A DNA stretch of 64,000 nt from Roseococcus pinisoli (lineage in GTDB: Bacteria; Pseudomonadota; Alphaproteobacteria; Acetobacterales; Acetobacteraceae), in assembly GCF_018413645.1 (NCBI RefSeq), contig NZ_JAHCDA010000002.1:992001-1056000 (forward strand). Direction: 5' to 3'. Positions within the stretch are counted from its first letter, which is position 1. The number at the start of each line of letters is the position of its first letter. This document shows positions 8,247 through 17,875 of this stretch, one piece after another. The notes under the pieces are model-generated. The model had not been told where the DNA came from. It made no database searches and was given only the letters and a program-made list of their open reading frames with translations. The translations under genes and the position numbers were made by a program.

Positions 8247-9872
8247 ATGAACGATCAGTCGCGCCTCACCACTGGCGCCGATGCCGTGGTGCAGAGCTTC
8301 GCGGAGGCGGCGATGCCGGCCATCTTCGGAGTGCCGGGCGGCGGCTCCAGCCTGGATCTCATCTCGGCGGCCAAGGCGGCCGGCATTCCCTTCGTCCTGA
8401 CACGCACCGAGAGCGGCGCCGGAATCATGGCCTCGGCCGTGGCCGAGCTCACGCATCGCCCCGTGGGCCTGCTGACGACGCGCGGCCCCGGCGTCTCCAA
8501 CGCGGCCAATGGCGTCGCCAATGCCGATCTGGAGCGCGCGCCGGTCATCCTGATCGCCGACGGCTTCGGGGCACGCGAAGCCGCGATCGCCACCCACCAG
8601 CTCTTCGACCAGGCCGCCATGATGGCGCCCGTCACCCGCGCGCAGCGGCGCGTCGCCGGCCATCCGGCCGCAGCGGCCGAGGCCGTCGCTGCGGCGATGT
8701 CCGCGCCCCGCGGGCCTGCCTATCTGGAGCTAGCCGGCGACGCCGCCAAGGCGCCCACGCCCAACGCGCCGCCGCTTCGGCTGCCCGTCCTCGCTGCGCC
8801 TTCGGAATCCGATCTCGCGGCCGCGCGGCGTCTGCTGACCGCGGCGAAGCGGCCCGCGGTGATCATCGGGCTGGAAGCGACCGAGCCCGCGCGCTGCGCC
8901 GCGGTCCGTCGCCTGGTGGAGGCGCTGGGCTGCCCCGGCCTCGTCACCTACAAGGCCAAGGGCGTGCTGCCGGATGCCCATCCCCTCTTCGGCGGCGTCT
9001 TCACCGGCGGCGAGGCCGAGGCGCCGCTGCTGCGCGAGGCGGACCTCATCATCCTCGCCGGCGCCGATCCCGTCGAATTCATCCCCCAGCCCTGGCGCTT
9101 CGACGCGCCCATCCTGGACCTCGCCACGGCGGCGCGCTCGCTCGAATACCGCAAGCCCGCGGTTCAGATCCTGGGCGCCTGGGAGATTGCCGCGGCGGCC
9201 CTCGCCGAGGATGCGCCGCGTCGCGCCTGGCCGGACGGCCGCCTCGTCGCGTTGCGCGACGCCTGGCTCGCTTGCCTGCGGAACACCGCCAGCGGCAATC
9301 GCGGCATGGCGCCCTCCGAGCTCGTGCGCGTCACCCAGGAAGCCTGCCGCAAGCAGGGCGCCGATCCGCGCGTGGCCGTAGATGCGGGCGCGCATATGTT
9401 CCCCTGTACCACCTTCTGGCAGGCCGAGCGCCCCGGCGACCTGCTCATCTCCAACGGCCTCGCCACCATGGGCTATGCCCTGCCCGCCGCCATCGCTGCC
9501 GCCTGGCATGACCCCGCGCGCGGCGCGATCGCGCTGACCGGCGACGGCGGGCTGCTGATGGCAATCGGCGAACTCGCGACCGCGACGGCCATGGGTCTCA
9601 ACCTCACGGTCGTCGTGTTCAACGACGCGACGCTCTCGCTCATCGACATCAAGAAGGGCGACCGTGATCTGCCCAGCGGCGCCCTGGACTGGCCGGAGAT
9701 CGACTTCGCCCAGGTGATGCTGGGCATGGGCGGCGCCTCCTGGCGCGTGAACGACGCCGAGGGCCTGCGCACGGCCCTTGCCGAGGCCCTCGCGACCAAG
9801 GGTCCGCGCCTCATCGATGTGCGGACCGATCCGTCCTCCTATCCCGCGCAGATCAAGGCCTTGCGCGGATAG
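8247..9872 (+). CDS. Thiamine diphosphate-dependent enzyme, acetolactate-synthase-like
   Basis: 541 aa with the three-domain ThDP-enzyme layout: N-terminal Pyr domain (GVPGGGSSLDLI, then the cofactor-activating Glu in TRTESGAG), a central domain, and a C-terminal PP domain with GDGGLLMAIGE and NDATLSLI, the Mg-ThDP motif. No regulatory ilvH subunit is nearby and two other paralogues occur in the window, so it is probably not the biosynthetic acetolactate synthase; a decarboxylase or lyase acting on another 2-oxo acid is likelier. A Bug binding-protein gene follows 64 bases downstream. Confidence 0.85.
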   Translation: MNDQSRLTTGADAVVQSFAEAAMPAIFGVPGGGSSLDLISAAKAAGIPFVLTRTESGAGIMASAVAELTHRPVGLLTTRGPGVSNAANGVANADLERAPVILIADGFGAREAAIATHQLFDQAAMMAPVTRAQRRVAGHPAAAAEAVAAAMSAPRGPAYLELAGDAAKAPTPNAPPLRLPVLAAPSESDLAAARRLLTAAKRPAVIIGLEATEPARCAAVRRLVEALGCPGLVTYKAKGVLPDAHPLFGGVFTGGEAEAPLLREADLIILAGADPVEFIPQPWRFDAPILDLATAARSLEYRKPAVQILGAWEIAAAALAEDAPRRAWPDGRLVALRDAWLACLRNTASGNRGMAPSELVRVTQEACRKQGADPRVAVDAGAHMFPCTTFWQAERPGDLLISNGLATMGYALPAAIAAAWHDPARGAIALTGDGGLLMAIGELATATAMGLNLTVVVFNDATLSLIDIKKGDRDLPSGALDWPEIDFAQVMLGMGGASWRVNDAEGLRTALAEALATKGPRLIDVRTDPSSYPAQIKALRG

Positions 9873-9936
9873 CTTGGCATATCGCCGGAGTTCGCTATTC
9901 CTCTCCGCAAATCATTATACCAATGGAGAGGATTTC

Positions 9937-10890
9937 ATGCATCGACGGCTTCTACTCGGCGCGGCGCCCGCCGCGCTCGCGACGCCCGCGCTCGCCCAGC
10001 AGGGAGCGACCATCCGGCTGATCGTCGCGAACTCGCCTGGCAGCGGCACCGACCAGACCGCCCGCCTCCTCGCTCCCATCCTGCAGGAGCGCGTCGGCGC
10101 CCATGCCGTGGTGATCGAGAACCGCAGCGGCGCCTCGGGCGTCATCGGGGCCGATCTCGTCGCCAAGTCGCGCCCGGACGGCAACACGCTGCTCGTCACG
10201 GCCGCGATCTTCTCGATCACGGCGACGGCGCCCAACCTGCCCTACAACGTGGAACGCGACTTCTCGCCCGTCTCGCTGCTCACCATGCTGCCGACGCTGC
10301 TGGTCGTCGCGCCGGACTTCCCGGCCCGCACCTTCCAGGAATTCGTGGAGTACGCCCGCGCCCGCCCGGGCCACGTGACCTACGGCTCGCTCGGCGCCGC
10401 GAGCACACAGACGCTGGCCGGCGGCCTGATGAAGCTCCGCCTGGGCATCGAGCTCGCCAACGTGCCTTACCGCGAGGCCGGCACGTTGCTGACCGAGCTG
10501 ATGTCGGGCCAGGTCAACGCGTCCTTCAACAATATCTCGTCCACGCTCAGCGCCGTGCAGGCTGGCCGCCTGCGTCCGCTCGCCGTGGCGCTGGACGAGC
10601 GCTTCCCGGCCCTGCCCGACGTACCGACCTTTCGGGAGCTGGGCATGCCCGAGCTCCAGGCCTCCAGCTGGGTCGCCGTCTTTGCACCGCGCGGCACGCC
10701 GGCACCGCTGCTCACGCGCTATTCGACCGCGCTGCGCGAGGGCCTCGGCAGGCCTGACATCCGCGACAGGCTGCTGGCCACGGGCGCGGTGCCGGTCGGC
10801 TCCAGCCCTGAGGAGCTCACGACCTTCATCGGCTCGGAGGTCCGCAGCTGGGGCGAGGTGATCCGCGCGACCGGCGTGCGCCTGGACTGA
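9937..10890 (+). CDS. Bug/TctC-type solute-binding protein (1 of 6)
   Basis: 317 aa periplasmic binding protein of the tripartite tricarboxylate transporter receptor family. The start is the ATG 6 bases after GGAGAGG. The N-terminus is a signal peptide (MHRRLLLGAAPAALATPALA). IRLIVANSPGSGTDQTAR, VVIENRSGASGVIGAD and VPYREAGTLLTELMSG match the family's ligand-binding loops. No membrane subunits tctA/tctB are nearby. The gene may share transcription with the upstream ThDP-enzyme gene and ends at a strong terminator. Confidence 0.9.
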   Translation: MHRRLLLGAAPAALATPALAQQGATIRLIVANSPGSGTDQTARLLAPILQERVGAHAVVIENRSGASGVIGADLVAKSRPDGNTLLVTAAIFSITATAPNLPYNVERDFSPVSLLTMLPTLLVVAPDFPARTFQEFVEYARARPGHVTYGSLGAASTQTLAGGLMKLRLGIELANVPYREAGTLLTELMSGQVNASFNNISSTLSAVQAGRLRPLAVALDERFPALPDVPTFRELGMPELQASSWVAVFAPRGTPAPLLTRYSTALREGLGRPDIRDRLLATGAVPVGSSPEELTTFIGSEVRSWGEVIRATGVRLD

Positions 10891-10905
10891 TCACAGGCGC
10901 AGACC

Positions 10906-10937
10906 AGCCCTGATCGGACGCGTGTCCGATCAGGGCT
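10906..10937. terminator. Strong hairpin terminator between converging genes
   Basis: Perfect 14-bp stem (AGCCCTGATCGGAC / GTCCGATCAGGGCT) with the 4-nt loop GCGT, then TCCTTCT. It lies between a rightward Bug gene and the leftward enoyl-CoA hydratase gene and can serve both. Confidence 0.85.
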
Positions 10938-10942
10938 TCCTT

Positions 10943-11692
10943 CTATCGCTTGCGCGAGAGGAAGTGGCCCATCATCTCGTTGGGCTCCTTCGTCTCAAAG
11001 CTCTTCGCGAAGGCGGCGATCCCGGCGTTGATCGCCTGGCTCATCGGCAGATCCTCCCATTCGCGGATCAGCGCCTTCTGGTTCGCGATGGCGACCGGCC
11101 CGGCCTCGCGGATCAGGGCGATCCATTCCTCCACGGCGCCATCCAGCCCTTCCAGCGGCACCACGCGCTCGAGGAAGCCCCAGCGCTCCATCTCATCGGC
11201 TGCGATGGTCTCGGCGAGCAGCAGCAGGCGCCGCGTCTTGCCCCAGCCGATCAGCCCTGGCAGCAGCGCGGCTTCCACGACCGAGGGGATGCCGACGCGC
11301 ACTTCCGGCATGCCGAAGCGCCCCGCCGTCGCGGAGACGCGCAGGTCGCAGGCCGCGGCGATCTCCAGCCCCGCGCCGAGGCACCAGCCCTGGATGCGCG
11401 CGATCACCGGCACGCGGCAGGCGCGGATGGCGGCACAGGCGCCATGAACGCGGCGGATGAAGGCCTCGCCCCCGGCCGGCGTCGTGACCGCGCCCATTTC
11501 CTTGATATCGGCGCCGCCGATGAAGGCGCGATCGCCCTCGCCGGTCAGCACCACGGCGCGGATGTCCCCCTCGACGTCGAAGGCCCGCGCCAGCTCTTCC
11601 AGCAGGGGCGAGCCGAGCGTGTTGAGCTTGGCATGGTTCGCGACGGTGACATGCCGCACGTCGCCGCGGCGTTCGATCAGGATCTGGCTCAT
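10943..11692 (-). CDS. Enoyl-CoA hydratase/isomerase family protein
   Basis: 249 aa crotonase-fold protein starting at MSQILIERRGDV; an upstream in-frame ATG would add an unsupported 10 residues. The oxyanion-hole segments are GDRAFIGGADIKEMG and RIQGWCLGAGLEIA. The catalytic-Glu position is in FGMPEVRVGIPSVVEAALLP. It hydrates or isomerises an acyl-CoA in fatty- or organic-acid breakdown. It is divergent from the RidA gene; no CoA ligase or dehydrogenase sits beside it, so substrate is open. Confidence 0.88.
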   Translation of the reverse strand: MSQILIERRGDVRHVTVANHAKLNTLGSPLLEELARAFDVEGDIRAVVLTGEGDRAFIGGADIKEMGAVTTPAGGEAFIRRVHGACAAIRACRVPVIARIQGWCLGAGLEIAAACDLRVSATAGRFGMPEVRVGIPSVVEAALLPGLIGWGKTRRLLLLAETIAADEMERWGFLERVVPLEGLDGAVEEWIALIREAGPVAIANQKALIREWEDLPMSQAINAGIAAFAKSFETKEPNEMMGHFLSRKR

Positions 11693-11811
11693 TGGCCGGA
11701 GCCTGCCATCGGCGCGGGGCACGCGGCAATGGCCCGGCGTCCCCTGCCGTCGTAGTCTTGCGCGGATCGCGCCCTTGCACGGCGCTCCCCCTCCTGCGAA
11801 AGCCTCCGCCC

Positions 11812-12210
11812 ATGAGCCTCGTCGCGCTGCAACCGAAGGACTGGCCCACCCCGAAGGGCTACGCCAATGGCCTGGTGGGCGAAGGCCGGCTCGCCATCAT
11901 CGGCGGGCAGGTCGGCTGGGACACGGCCGGGCGCTTCCCCGAGGGCTTCGTACCGCAGGTCCGCCAGGCGCTGCTCAACGTCCTCGCCGTGCTGGCCGAG
12001 GCCGGCGGCAAGCCCGAGCATATCGCCCGCCTCACCTGGTTCGTGACCGACATCGGCGAGTATCGCGCGAACCTGGCCGAGCTCGGTCCGGCCTATCGCG
12101 CCGTGATGGGGCGCCATTTCCCGGCGATGACGCTGGTGCAGGTCGGCGCCCTTGTGGAGGAGGAGGCCAAGGTCGAGCTCGAGGCCACGGCCATCCTGCC
12201 CAAGGGGTGA
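11812..12210 (+). CDS. RidA/YjgF family protein
   Basis: 132 aa member of the RidA superfamily; canonical members hydrolyse reactive enamine/imine intermediates. The start is the ATG before SLVALQPKDW. IIGGQVGWDTAGRFPEG and TWFVTDIGEYRANL are typical, but the usual Arg-containing VE-IEA-A C-terminal block reads [13 protein letters not shown], so it belongs to a divergent subgroup. Its TGA overlaps the GTG start of queG, hence coupled translation. A link to queuosine synthesis is not known. Confidence 0.8.
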   Translation: MSLVALQPKDWPTPKGYANGLVGEGRLAIIGGQVGWDTAGRFPEGFVPQVRQALLNVLAVLAEAGGKPEHIARLTWFVTDIGEYRANLAELGPAYRAVMGRHFPAMTLVQVGALVEEEAKVELEATAILPKG

Positions 12211-13247
12211 CGCCGCCGACCGAAGCCGCCGAGGCCATCCGCGCCGAGGCGATCGCCCTCGGCTTCGACGTCGCCCGCTTCACCGAGGCCGTCCTGCCCG
12301 ACGCCGCCCGCGCGCGGCTGGACGCCTTCCTCGAGTCCGGCGCGCACGGAAGCATGGGCTGGCTGGAAGGCCGGCGTGAGCAGCGGGCCCAGCCGCGCCA
12401 GCTCTGGCCGGAGGTGGTGAGCGTCATCGCGCTCGGCCTCAATTACGGGCCCGACTACGACCCCCTCGCCAGCCTGGAGGAGCGCGATCGTGCGACGATC
12501 AGCGCCTATGCCCAGGGTCGGGACTATCACGACGTCGTGAAGAAGCGCCTGAAGGCGCTCGGTCAATGGATGGTGCGACGCTTCAAGGGCAGCGAGCTCA
12601 AGGTCTTCGTCGACACCGCGCCGGTCATGGAAAAGCCCCTGGCGGCGCAGGCCGGGCTCGGCTGGCAGGGCAAGCACACGAACCTGGTGAGCCGCACCCA
12701 TGGCTCCTGGCTCTTCCTCGGCGAGATCTACACGACGCTGGAGCTGACGCCCGATCCGCCCGAGACCGACCATTGCGGCCGATGCCGCGCCTGCCTCGAC
12801 GCCTGCCCCACCGGGGCCTTCCCGCAGCCCTACCGGCTGGATGCGCGGCGCTGCATCTCCTACCTCACGATCGAGCATCACGGCCCCATCCCGCACGAGT
12901 TCCGCGTGGCGATGGGCAACCGCATCTATGGCTGCGACGACTGCCTGGCCGTCTGCCCCTGGAACAAATTCGCCCGCGCCTCGGCCGAAATCCAGTTCGC
13001 GCCGGGCGCGGAGGTCGCGCCCCCGCTCGCTGAGCTCGCGATGCTCGACGATGCGGCCTTTCGCACACGCTATTCCGGCTCGCCTATCAAGCGCATCGGC
13101 CGGAACCGCTTCACGCGCAACGTGCTCAATGCGATCGCCAACAGCGCCGACCCGGCCCTGCTGCCCACCGCGCGCAGCTTGTGCGAAGATGAGGACCCCG
13201 TCGTCGCCGAGGCGGCGCGATGGGCGGTGGAAAGGTTGCAGGCATGA
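12207..13247 (+). CDS. queG: Epoxyqueuosine reductase
   Basis: 346 aa cobalamin- and iron-sulfur-dependent enzyme that makes queuosine from epoxyqueuosine in tRNA. The GTG start overlaps the RidA stop (GTGA). Two 4Fe-4S motifs are clear: [12 protein letters not shown] and [13 protein letters not shown]. The N-terminal part has [10 protein letters not shown] and the cobalamin-domain block [20 protein letters not shown]; the C-terminus has the [19 protein letters not shown] repeat region. It overlaps queC by 4 bases, so first-to-last pathway steps are joined in one mRNA. Confidence 0.95.
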   Translation: MTPPTEAAEAIRAEAIALGFDVARFTEAVLPDAARARLDAFLESGAHGSMGWLEGRREQRAQPRQLWPEVVSVIALGLNYGPDYDPLASLEERDRATISAYAQGRDYHDVVKKRLKALGQWMVRRFKGSELKVFVDTAPVMEKPLAAQAGLGWQGKHTNLVSRTHGSWLFLGEIYTTLELTPDPPETDHCGRCRACLDACPTGAFPQPYRLDARRCISYLTIEHHGPIPHEFRVAMGNRIYGCDDCLAVCPWNKFARASAEIQFAPGAEVAPPLAELAMLDDAAFRTRYSGSPIKRIGRNRFTRNVLNAIANSADPALLPTARSLCEDEDPVVAEAARWAVERLQA

Positions 13248-13924
13248 CGAAGGGCGCCCTCGTCCTCTTTTCCGGCGGGCAGGACAGCGCGACCTGCCTG
13301 GCCTGGGCCCTCGAACGCTTCGAGCATGTCGAGACGGTGGGCTTCGACTACCGGCAGCGCCATGCGGTCGAACTCACCTGCCGCGACGCGCTGCGCGAAG
13401 GCATGGCGTCGCCCCGGCTGGGGCCGGACCATACGATCGACCTCGGCGTCCTCGGGCAGATCAGCGAGACGGCCCTGACGCGCGAAACCGAGATCGCGAT
13501 GCGGGAGGACGGGCTGCCCAATACCTTCGTTCCCGGCCGCAACCTCATCTTCCTGATGTTCGCCGCCACGCTCGCCTATCGGCGTGGGCTGAAGCATATC
13601 GTCGGCGGCATGTGCGAGACGGATTATTCCGGCTACCCCGACTGCCGCGACGACACCATCAAGGCGCTGCAGGCGGCCCTCAACCTCGGCATGGACTCGC
13701 GCCTGGTGCTGCACACGCCGCTCATGTGGCTGGACAAGGCCGAGACCTGGCGGCTGGCGGAATCGCTCGGCGGGTCGAAGCTGGTGGAGCTCATCCGGGT
13801 GGAGAGCCATTCCTGCTACAAGGGCGAGCGGCAGACGCTGCATCCCTGGGGCCACGGCTGCGGCCACTGCCCCGCCTGCGACCTTCGCGCGGCAGGCTGG
13901 AACGCCTATTCCCCGACGCCCTGA
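13244..13924 (+). CDS. queC: 7-cyano-7-deazaguanine synthase
   Basis: 226 aa ATP-dependent enzyme turning 7-carboxy-7-deazaguanine into preQ0 with ammonia. The PP-loop [11 protein letters not shown] and the zinc-binding cysteines in SCYKG and [14 protein letters not shown] are all present. The ATG at 13244 overlaps the queG stop (ATGA), so the upstream in-frame start at 13220 is unlikely. queD, queE and queF are not in the window. Confidence 0.95.
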   Translation: MTKGALVLFSGGQDSATCLAWALERFEHVETVGFDYRQRHAVELTCRDALREGMASPRLGPDHTIDLGVLGQISETALTRETEIAMREDGLPNTFVPGRNLIFLMFAATLAYRRGLKHIVGGMCETDYSGYPDCRDDTIKALQAALNLGMDSRLVLHTPLMWLDKAETWRLAESLGGSKLVELIRVESHSCYKGERQTLHPWGHGCGHCPACDLRAAGWNAYSPTP

Positions 13925-13930
13925 GGGCAG

Positions 13931-13961
13931 CGGCCTTCGCGCCACGGAGACGCGAAGGCCG
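13931..13961. terminator. Hairpin terminator after queC
   Basis: Perfect 11-bp stem (CGGCCTTCGCG / CGCGAAGGCCG) with a 9-nt loop in the 45-bp gap between queC and the converging ThDP-enzyme gene. A short GGTTTG follows rather than a long U-tract. Confidence 0.75.
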
Positions 13962-13969
13962 GGTTTGCG

Positions 13970-15589
13970 TCAGGGCAGCACGGCCTGCATCGAGGTCTTC
14001 ACCAGGATCGCCGCCGGACCCGGCTTGCGGATGGCCTCCTGCATCGCGGCGAAGTCATCGCGCGTGTTCACCCGCGTGACGGGCATGCCGAAGGCCTGCG
14101 CCCAATGCGCGAAGTCCGGATTGGCGAACATCGTGCCGCTGACGCGACCGGGATGCTGCCGCTCCTGATGGATACGAATGGAGGCGAAGCCCAGATTCTC
14201 CGACAGGAGCAGCTTGATGGGCAGGTTCCGCTCCACCGCCACCGCCAGCTCGCCGCCCGTCATCAGCACGCCGCCGTCGCCCACGCCGCAGACCACGGTG
14301 CGCTCGGGATGGCGCAGCGTCGCCGCCACCGCCGCCGGCACGCCGAAGCCCATCGCGCCCGAGATCGGCACGATCAGCCGCTGGCCGGGCGCATAGCTCA
14401 CCTTGCGGTAGAAGGGCGCGCCGAAGGTGCCGGCATCGAGCGTGATGATGCCGTCCGGCGGCAGCGCCGCGCCCACCGCCTGCGCGACCTCGGGGAAGAA
14501 GAGGCCATCCGGCCAGTCGCTCGGCTTCACCTGGCAGTCCGCCACATGCAGCGCGCGCAGCTTGGCCGCCCATTCGCGGCGCCCCGCCGGCACGTTCGAG
14601 GCCGGCATCGCCGCGATGAGCGCGAGCGGATCGGCCGCCAGCGCGATCTCCGCCGGGAAGTGCCAGTTCAGGTGCTTCGGGTCGGCGCAGACATGGATCA
14701 GCCGCTGACCCGGCGCCGGCCAGGAATAGCCCTGGGTCGTGATGTCGGTCAGCCGCGTGCCGAGCGCCAGGATGAGGTCGGACGAAGCGAAGGCCTCGCG
14801 CTGCGCATCCGGGTTCCGCAGGCCGAGATCGCCGGCATAGAGCGGGCTGTGATTGTCGAAGAGATCCTGCCGGCGGAACGACACGGCGACGGGCAGGTGC
14901 CAGGCCTCGGCGAAGCGGGCGAGCGCGGCGCGACCCTCGGGGCTCTCGAAACCATGGCCGGCGAGCAGGATCGGACGCTCGGCCGCCGCGATGGCCGCGG
15001 CGATCCGGTCCATGTCGGCAGGCGCGGCCGCGGCGGGCGAGGCCAGGCTGTACTGCGGGGCCACGGCCGCGCATTCCATATCCAGCACGTCCTCGGGCAG
15101 CGAGAGCACGACAGGGCCGGGCACGCCCTGCATCGCCATGGCATAGGCGCGCGCGATGAGCTCGGGCACTTGCTCGGGATGCGTCGCCTCGCCCACGAAC
15201 TTACAGAAGCGGCCGAACATGTGGCCGTAGTCGATCTCCTGGAAGGCGTCGCGGCGGAGGTCCTTCTGCTCCACCTGCCCGATCAGCAGGATGAGCGGGA
15301 CGGCGTCCTGCTCGGCGGTGTGCAGCGCGATGGCGGCATTGCAGGCGCCGGGGCCACGGCTGACCATGAAGACGCCGGGGCGGCCGGTGAGCTTGGCATC
15401 CGCGATGGCCGCGAAGCCCGCACCGCCCTCGTGGCGGTTGACCACGAGGTCGATCGGCGCGTCGTGCAGCGCCTCGAGAAGGGCGATGTAGCTCTCGCCC
15501 GGCACACAGAAGGCGCGGTCGATTCCCTGGGCGGCAAGAAAATCCACCAGGCGTTGGGCGGCTGTCGGCAAGGCTGTTCCCCGGATCAT
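13970..15589 (-). CDS. Thiamine diphosphate-dependent enzyme, acetolactate-synthase-like (second)
   Basis: 539 aa from the ATG before IRGTALPTAAQ. Pyr domain with CVPGESYIALLEAL and the activating Glu in VNRHEGGAGFA; VSRGPGACNAAIA next; PP domain with GVGDGGVLMTGGELAVA and LLSENLGFAS, where N-x-G replaces the usual NN-x-Y. ThDP enzymes of this type condense or decarboxylate 2-oxo acids. It stands alone on the minus strand between queC and a hypothetical gene, with no IlvH-like partner, so no pathway can be given. Confidence 0.85.
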   Translation of the reverse strand: MIRGTALPTAAQRLVDFLAAQGIDRAFCVPGESYIALLEALHDAPIDLVVNRHEGGAGFAAIADAKLTGRPGVFMVSRGPGACNAAIALHTAEQDAVPLILLIGQVEQKDLRRDAFQEIDYGHMFGRFCKFVGEATHPEQVPELIARAYAMAMQGVPGPVVLSLPEDVLDMECAAVAPQYSLASPAAAAPADMDRIAAAIAAAERPILLAGHGFESPEGRAALARFAEAWHLPVAVSFRRQDLFDNHSPLYAGDLGLRNPDAQREAFASSDLILALGTRLTDITTQGYSWPAPGQRLIHVCADPKHLNWHFPAEIALAADPLALIAAMPASNVPAGRREWAAKLRALHVADCQVKPSDWPDGLFFPEVAQAVGAALPPDGIITLDAGTFGAPFYRKVSYAPGQRLIVPISGAMGFGVPAAVAATLRHPERTVVCGVGDGGVLMTGGELAVAVERNLPIKLLLSENLGFASIRIHQERQHPGRVSGTMFANPDFAHWAQAFGMPVTRVNTRDDFAAMQEAIRKPGPAAILVKTSMQAVLP

Positions 15590-15655
15590 TTCGTCGCCAA
15601 GGTGTAGCCCTACGGGCGGCGCCGGCAAACCCGCCCCCGCGCCTGGATGGACGCC

Positions 15656-16072
15656 TCAGCGCGGCGTTTCGGTGATGCTCGCGGAACTGCCGACGACGAC
15701 GCCGTGATCCACGCGAATGACGGCCTCGATCGTGACCAGCTTCCGGTTATCCGCCTGCCGGCGCATGAGGCAGCGCCATTCGCCCACCGTCGTTTCCGGC
15801 GCGGCGCATTGCAAGCCGAGGGCACCAAGATGCTGGACCGCCGGCCCCGGATCCCGCCCTTCGGGCGAGAGCCGCCGGATGTCGCGCATCAGCAGCTCCG
15901 CGCCCTGCCGCGTGCCCTGCCGGAGATAGAGCTCGATCTGCGTGCGGCTGCGAGGGTTTGGCCAGAAGATGCCGACCATCGCAACCAAGGCGACCAGGAT
16001 CAGGAAGACCAGCAGCGCGCGCCGCTTGGTCCCCTTCTGCAGATGAGCCGAGGCCCGGTGGTCGACTCTCAT
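15656..16072 (-). CDS. Hypothetical membrane-anchored protein, coupled to the deacylase gene
   Basis: 138 aa, not recognised. A basic N-terminus (HLQKGTKRR) leads into one transmembrane helix of about 20 residues (ALLVFLILVALVAMVGIFW), leaving a C-terminal domain with two cysteines (LQCAAPET and WRCLMRRQ) that would lie in the periplasm and could form a disulfide. The ATG overlaps the deacylase TGA (ATGA), so the upstream in-frame extension to 16162 is rejected. Coupling implies co-production with the deacylase, though no functional link is known. Confidence 0.65.
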   Translation of the reverse strand: MRVDHRASAHLQKGTKRRALLVFLILVALVAMVGIFWPNPRSRTQIELYLRQGTRQGAELLMRDIRRLSPEGRDPGPAVQHLGALGLQCAAPETTVGEWRCLMRRQADNRKLVTIEAVIRVDHGVVVGSSASITETPR

Positions 16073-17547
16073 CCGGCCTTGAGGCGAGGATTGCCCAGGA
16101 AGCGGCCGGGCGCCGCCGTGCCGGGCTCCGAACCCTCCGTGTAGGTGACGACGCCGTTGCACCAGACCTGCTCGATGCCGTCCGAGACGCGGTCGGGCTC
16201 GGCATAGGTCGCGTTGTCGCGCACGCGGTCGGCGTCGAAGAGCACGAGGTCGGCGAAGTTGCCGGGGCGGATCGTCCCACGATCGGGCAGGCCGAAGATG
16301 CCGGCGGGGCGCCCCGTCATCTTATGGATCGCCGTCTCGAGGCTGAAGAGCTGCACGTCGCGCACATACATGCCGAGCACGCGCGGGAAGGTGCCCCAGA
16401 GGCGCGGATGCGGCTTGGCGTCGTGCGGGATGCCGTCGCTGCCGATCATGGAGCGCGGATGCGCCATGATGCGGCGAACGTCCGCCTCATCCATCGAGAA
16501 GGAGATGGCGCCGGCGGGGAGCAGCTTGTCGGCCGCCGCGCGGCGCGTCATGCCCCATTCCTGCGCGATATCGTCGAGGTTGCGGCCCGCCACCTCCGGA
16601 TGCGGCACGGACCAGGTGATCTGCACCGGCACGTCCTGCCGCAGCTTGTCCGGCATCAGGACGGTGGAGCCGGCGGGATAGGGGTAGACGTCGAAGGCCA
16701 CCGGCTGGTCCTGCGCCATGGCGTCCATCAGCGCCAGCGTCTCGCGCGAGCGGCCGAAATTCTCGCTCATGCTGCACTTGTGATGGCTGATGACGAGGTC
16801 GAGCGCGCCCGTCTCGCCGCCCGCCTCACGCGAGGTGCGCAGCGTCTCGCGGATGCTGTCCAGCACATGGTCCGCCTCGTCGCGCATATGGGTGGCATAC
16901 ATGCCGCCCACCTCGGCCACGACCTCGGCGATGGCGATGATCTCCTCGGTCGTCGCCTGGGTGTTGGGCGGGTAGTAGAGGCCCGTGGAGAAGCCGCAGG
17001 CGCCATCGCGCAGCGACTCACGCAGGCGGTCCTGCATCTTCACGATCTCGTGGTCCTTGGCGGCGCGATAGACGTCGCCGTCCATCGCCTCCACGCGCAG
17101 CGACATGTTGCCGCAGAAGGCGAAGGTGTTCACGGCCGTGGGCCGCTTGCGCAGCGCCTCGGCATATTCACCGAAGCTTCCCATGGTGAACCAGCTCTCG
17201 TCACCCAGCAGGTCCAGCGGCGGCGGCGGCCGCTTCGTCATGCGCACCGGGGCCAGGCTGACGCCGCAATTGCCAACGACGACGGTGGTGACGCCCTGGC
17301 TGGTCTTGCAATGCACGCATTCCGGCCCGCAGGTGACGAGGCGGTCGTCATGCGTATGGGCGTCGATGAAGCCCGGCGCCAGCGCGCGGCCCTTCGCCTG
17401 GATCTCCTTCTGGCCGGCGATGCTTCCGAGGTCGCCGACAGCGAGGATCCGGTCGCCCTCCACGGCCACGTCGCCACGGAAGCGCGGGGCGCCTGTCCCG
17501 TCGAAGACGGTGGCATCGCGAATGACGAGGTCGCAGCGAAGGGTCAT
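16069..17547 (-). CDS. N-acyl-D-amino-acid deacylase family amidohydrolase
   Basis: 492 aa amidohydrolase-superfamily protein. The start is the ATG of MTLRCDL, 4 bases after an AGGAGAG ribosome site. Metal ligands are in PGFIDAHTHDD (HxH), with VVVGNCGVSLAP and the His-rich THMRDEADH and ISHHKCS segments further on, and a late Asp in MIGSDGIPHD. The family cleaves N-acyl-D-amino acids or related N-carbamoyl compounds in the cytoplasm. The C-terminus (IRPGNFADLVLFD) is typical. It overlaps a small membrane-protein gene. Confidence 0.88.
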   Translation of the reverse strand: MTLRCDLVIRDATVFDGTGAPRFRGDVAVEGDRILAVGDLGSIAGQKEIQAKGRALAPGFIDAHTHDDRLVTCGPECVHCKTSQGVTTVVVGNCGVSLAPVRMTKRPPPPLDLLGDESWFTMGSFGEYAEALRKRPTAVNTFAFCGNMSLRVEAMDGDVYRAAKDHEIVKMQDRLRESLRDGACGFSTGLYYPPNTQATTEEIIAIAEVVAEVGGMYATHMRDEADHVLDSIRETLRTSREAGGETGALDLVISHHKCSMSENFGRSRETLALMDAMAQDQPVAFDVYPYPAGSTVLMPDKLRQDVPVQITWSVPHPEVAGRNLDDIAQEWGMTRRAAADKLLPAGAISFSMDEADVRRIMAHPRSMIGSDGIPHDAKPHPRLWGTFPRVLGMYVRDVQLFSLETAIHKMTGRPAGIFGLPDRGTIRPGNFADLVLFDADRVRDNATYAEPDRVSDGIEQVWCNGVVTYTEGSEPGTAAPGRFLGNPRLKAG

Positions 17548-17613
17548 GTTTCTCTCCTCTAGGTTCACCGATGATGCCCGAGGCCGGGCGGCTGCGCCAT
17601 CGGGTCAGCCCAC

Positions 17614-17628
17614 ACCATCTGGGATGGT
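17614..17628. promoter_or_regulatory. Palindrome in the 328-bp divergent gap
   Basis: ACCATC-TGG-GATGGT, a perfect 6-bp inverted repeat with a 3-nt centre, lies in the gap 17548-17875 between the leftward deacylase gene and the rightward binding-protein gene. It may be a regulator site. I see nothing else in this gap beyond a short A-rich stretch near 17660 and no confident ORF. Confidence 0.4.
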
Positions 17629-17875
17629 ATGACTTGACCTCCGGGACGCATCGATGCAGCCCCAAAACCCCAAGAAAACCTCTGTTCAGGCTCCGCTCTG
17701 CGGCCCTCATCGCCGTGGTCCATGCGATCCGGCCGGATGTTCCTGCGCCGCGGGATTGGCTGGCATCTACCCCCATGATCTTCCGCAGGTCGGCGATCCC
17801 GTCTTCCGCTGATGACACTTGCACGAGGGCACCGCGCCCGCGCAGCATCCCGGTACAGGCAGGGATGGAAATAAA

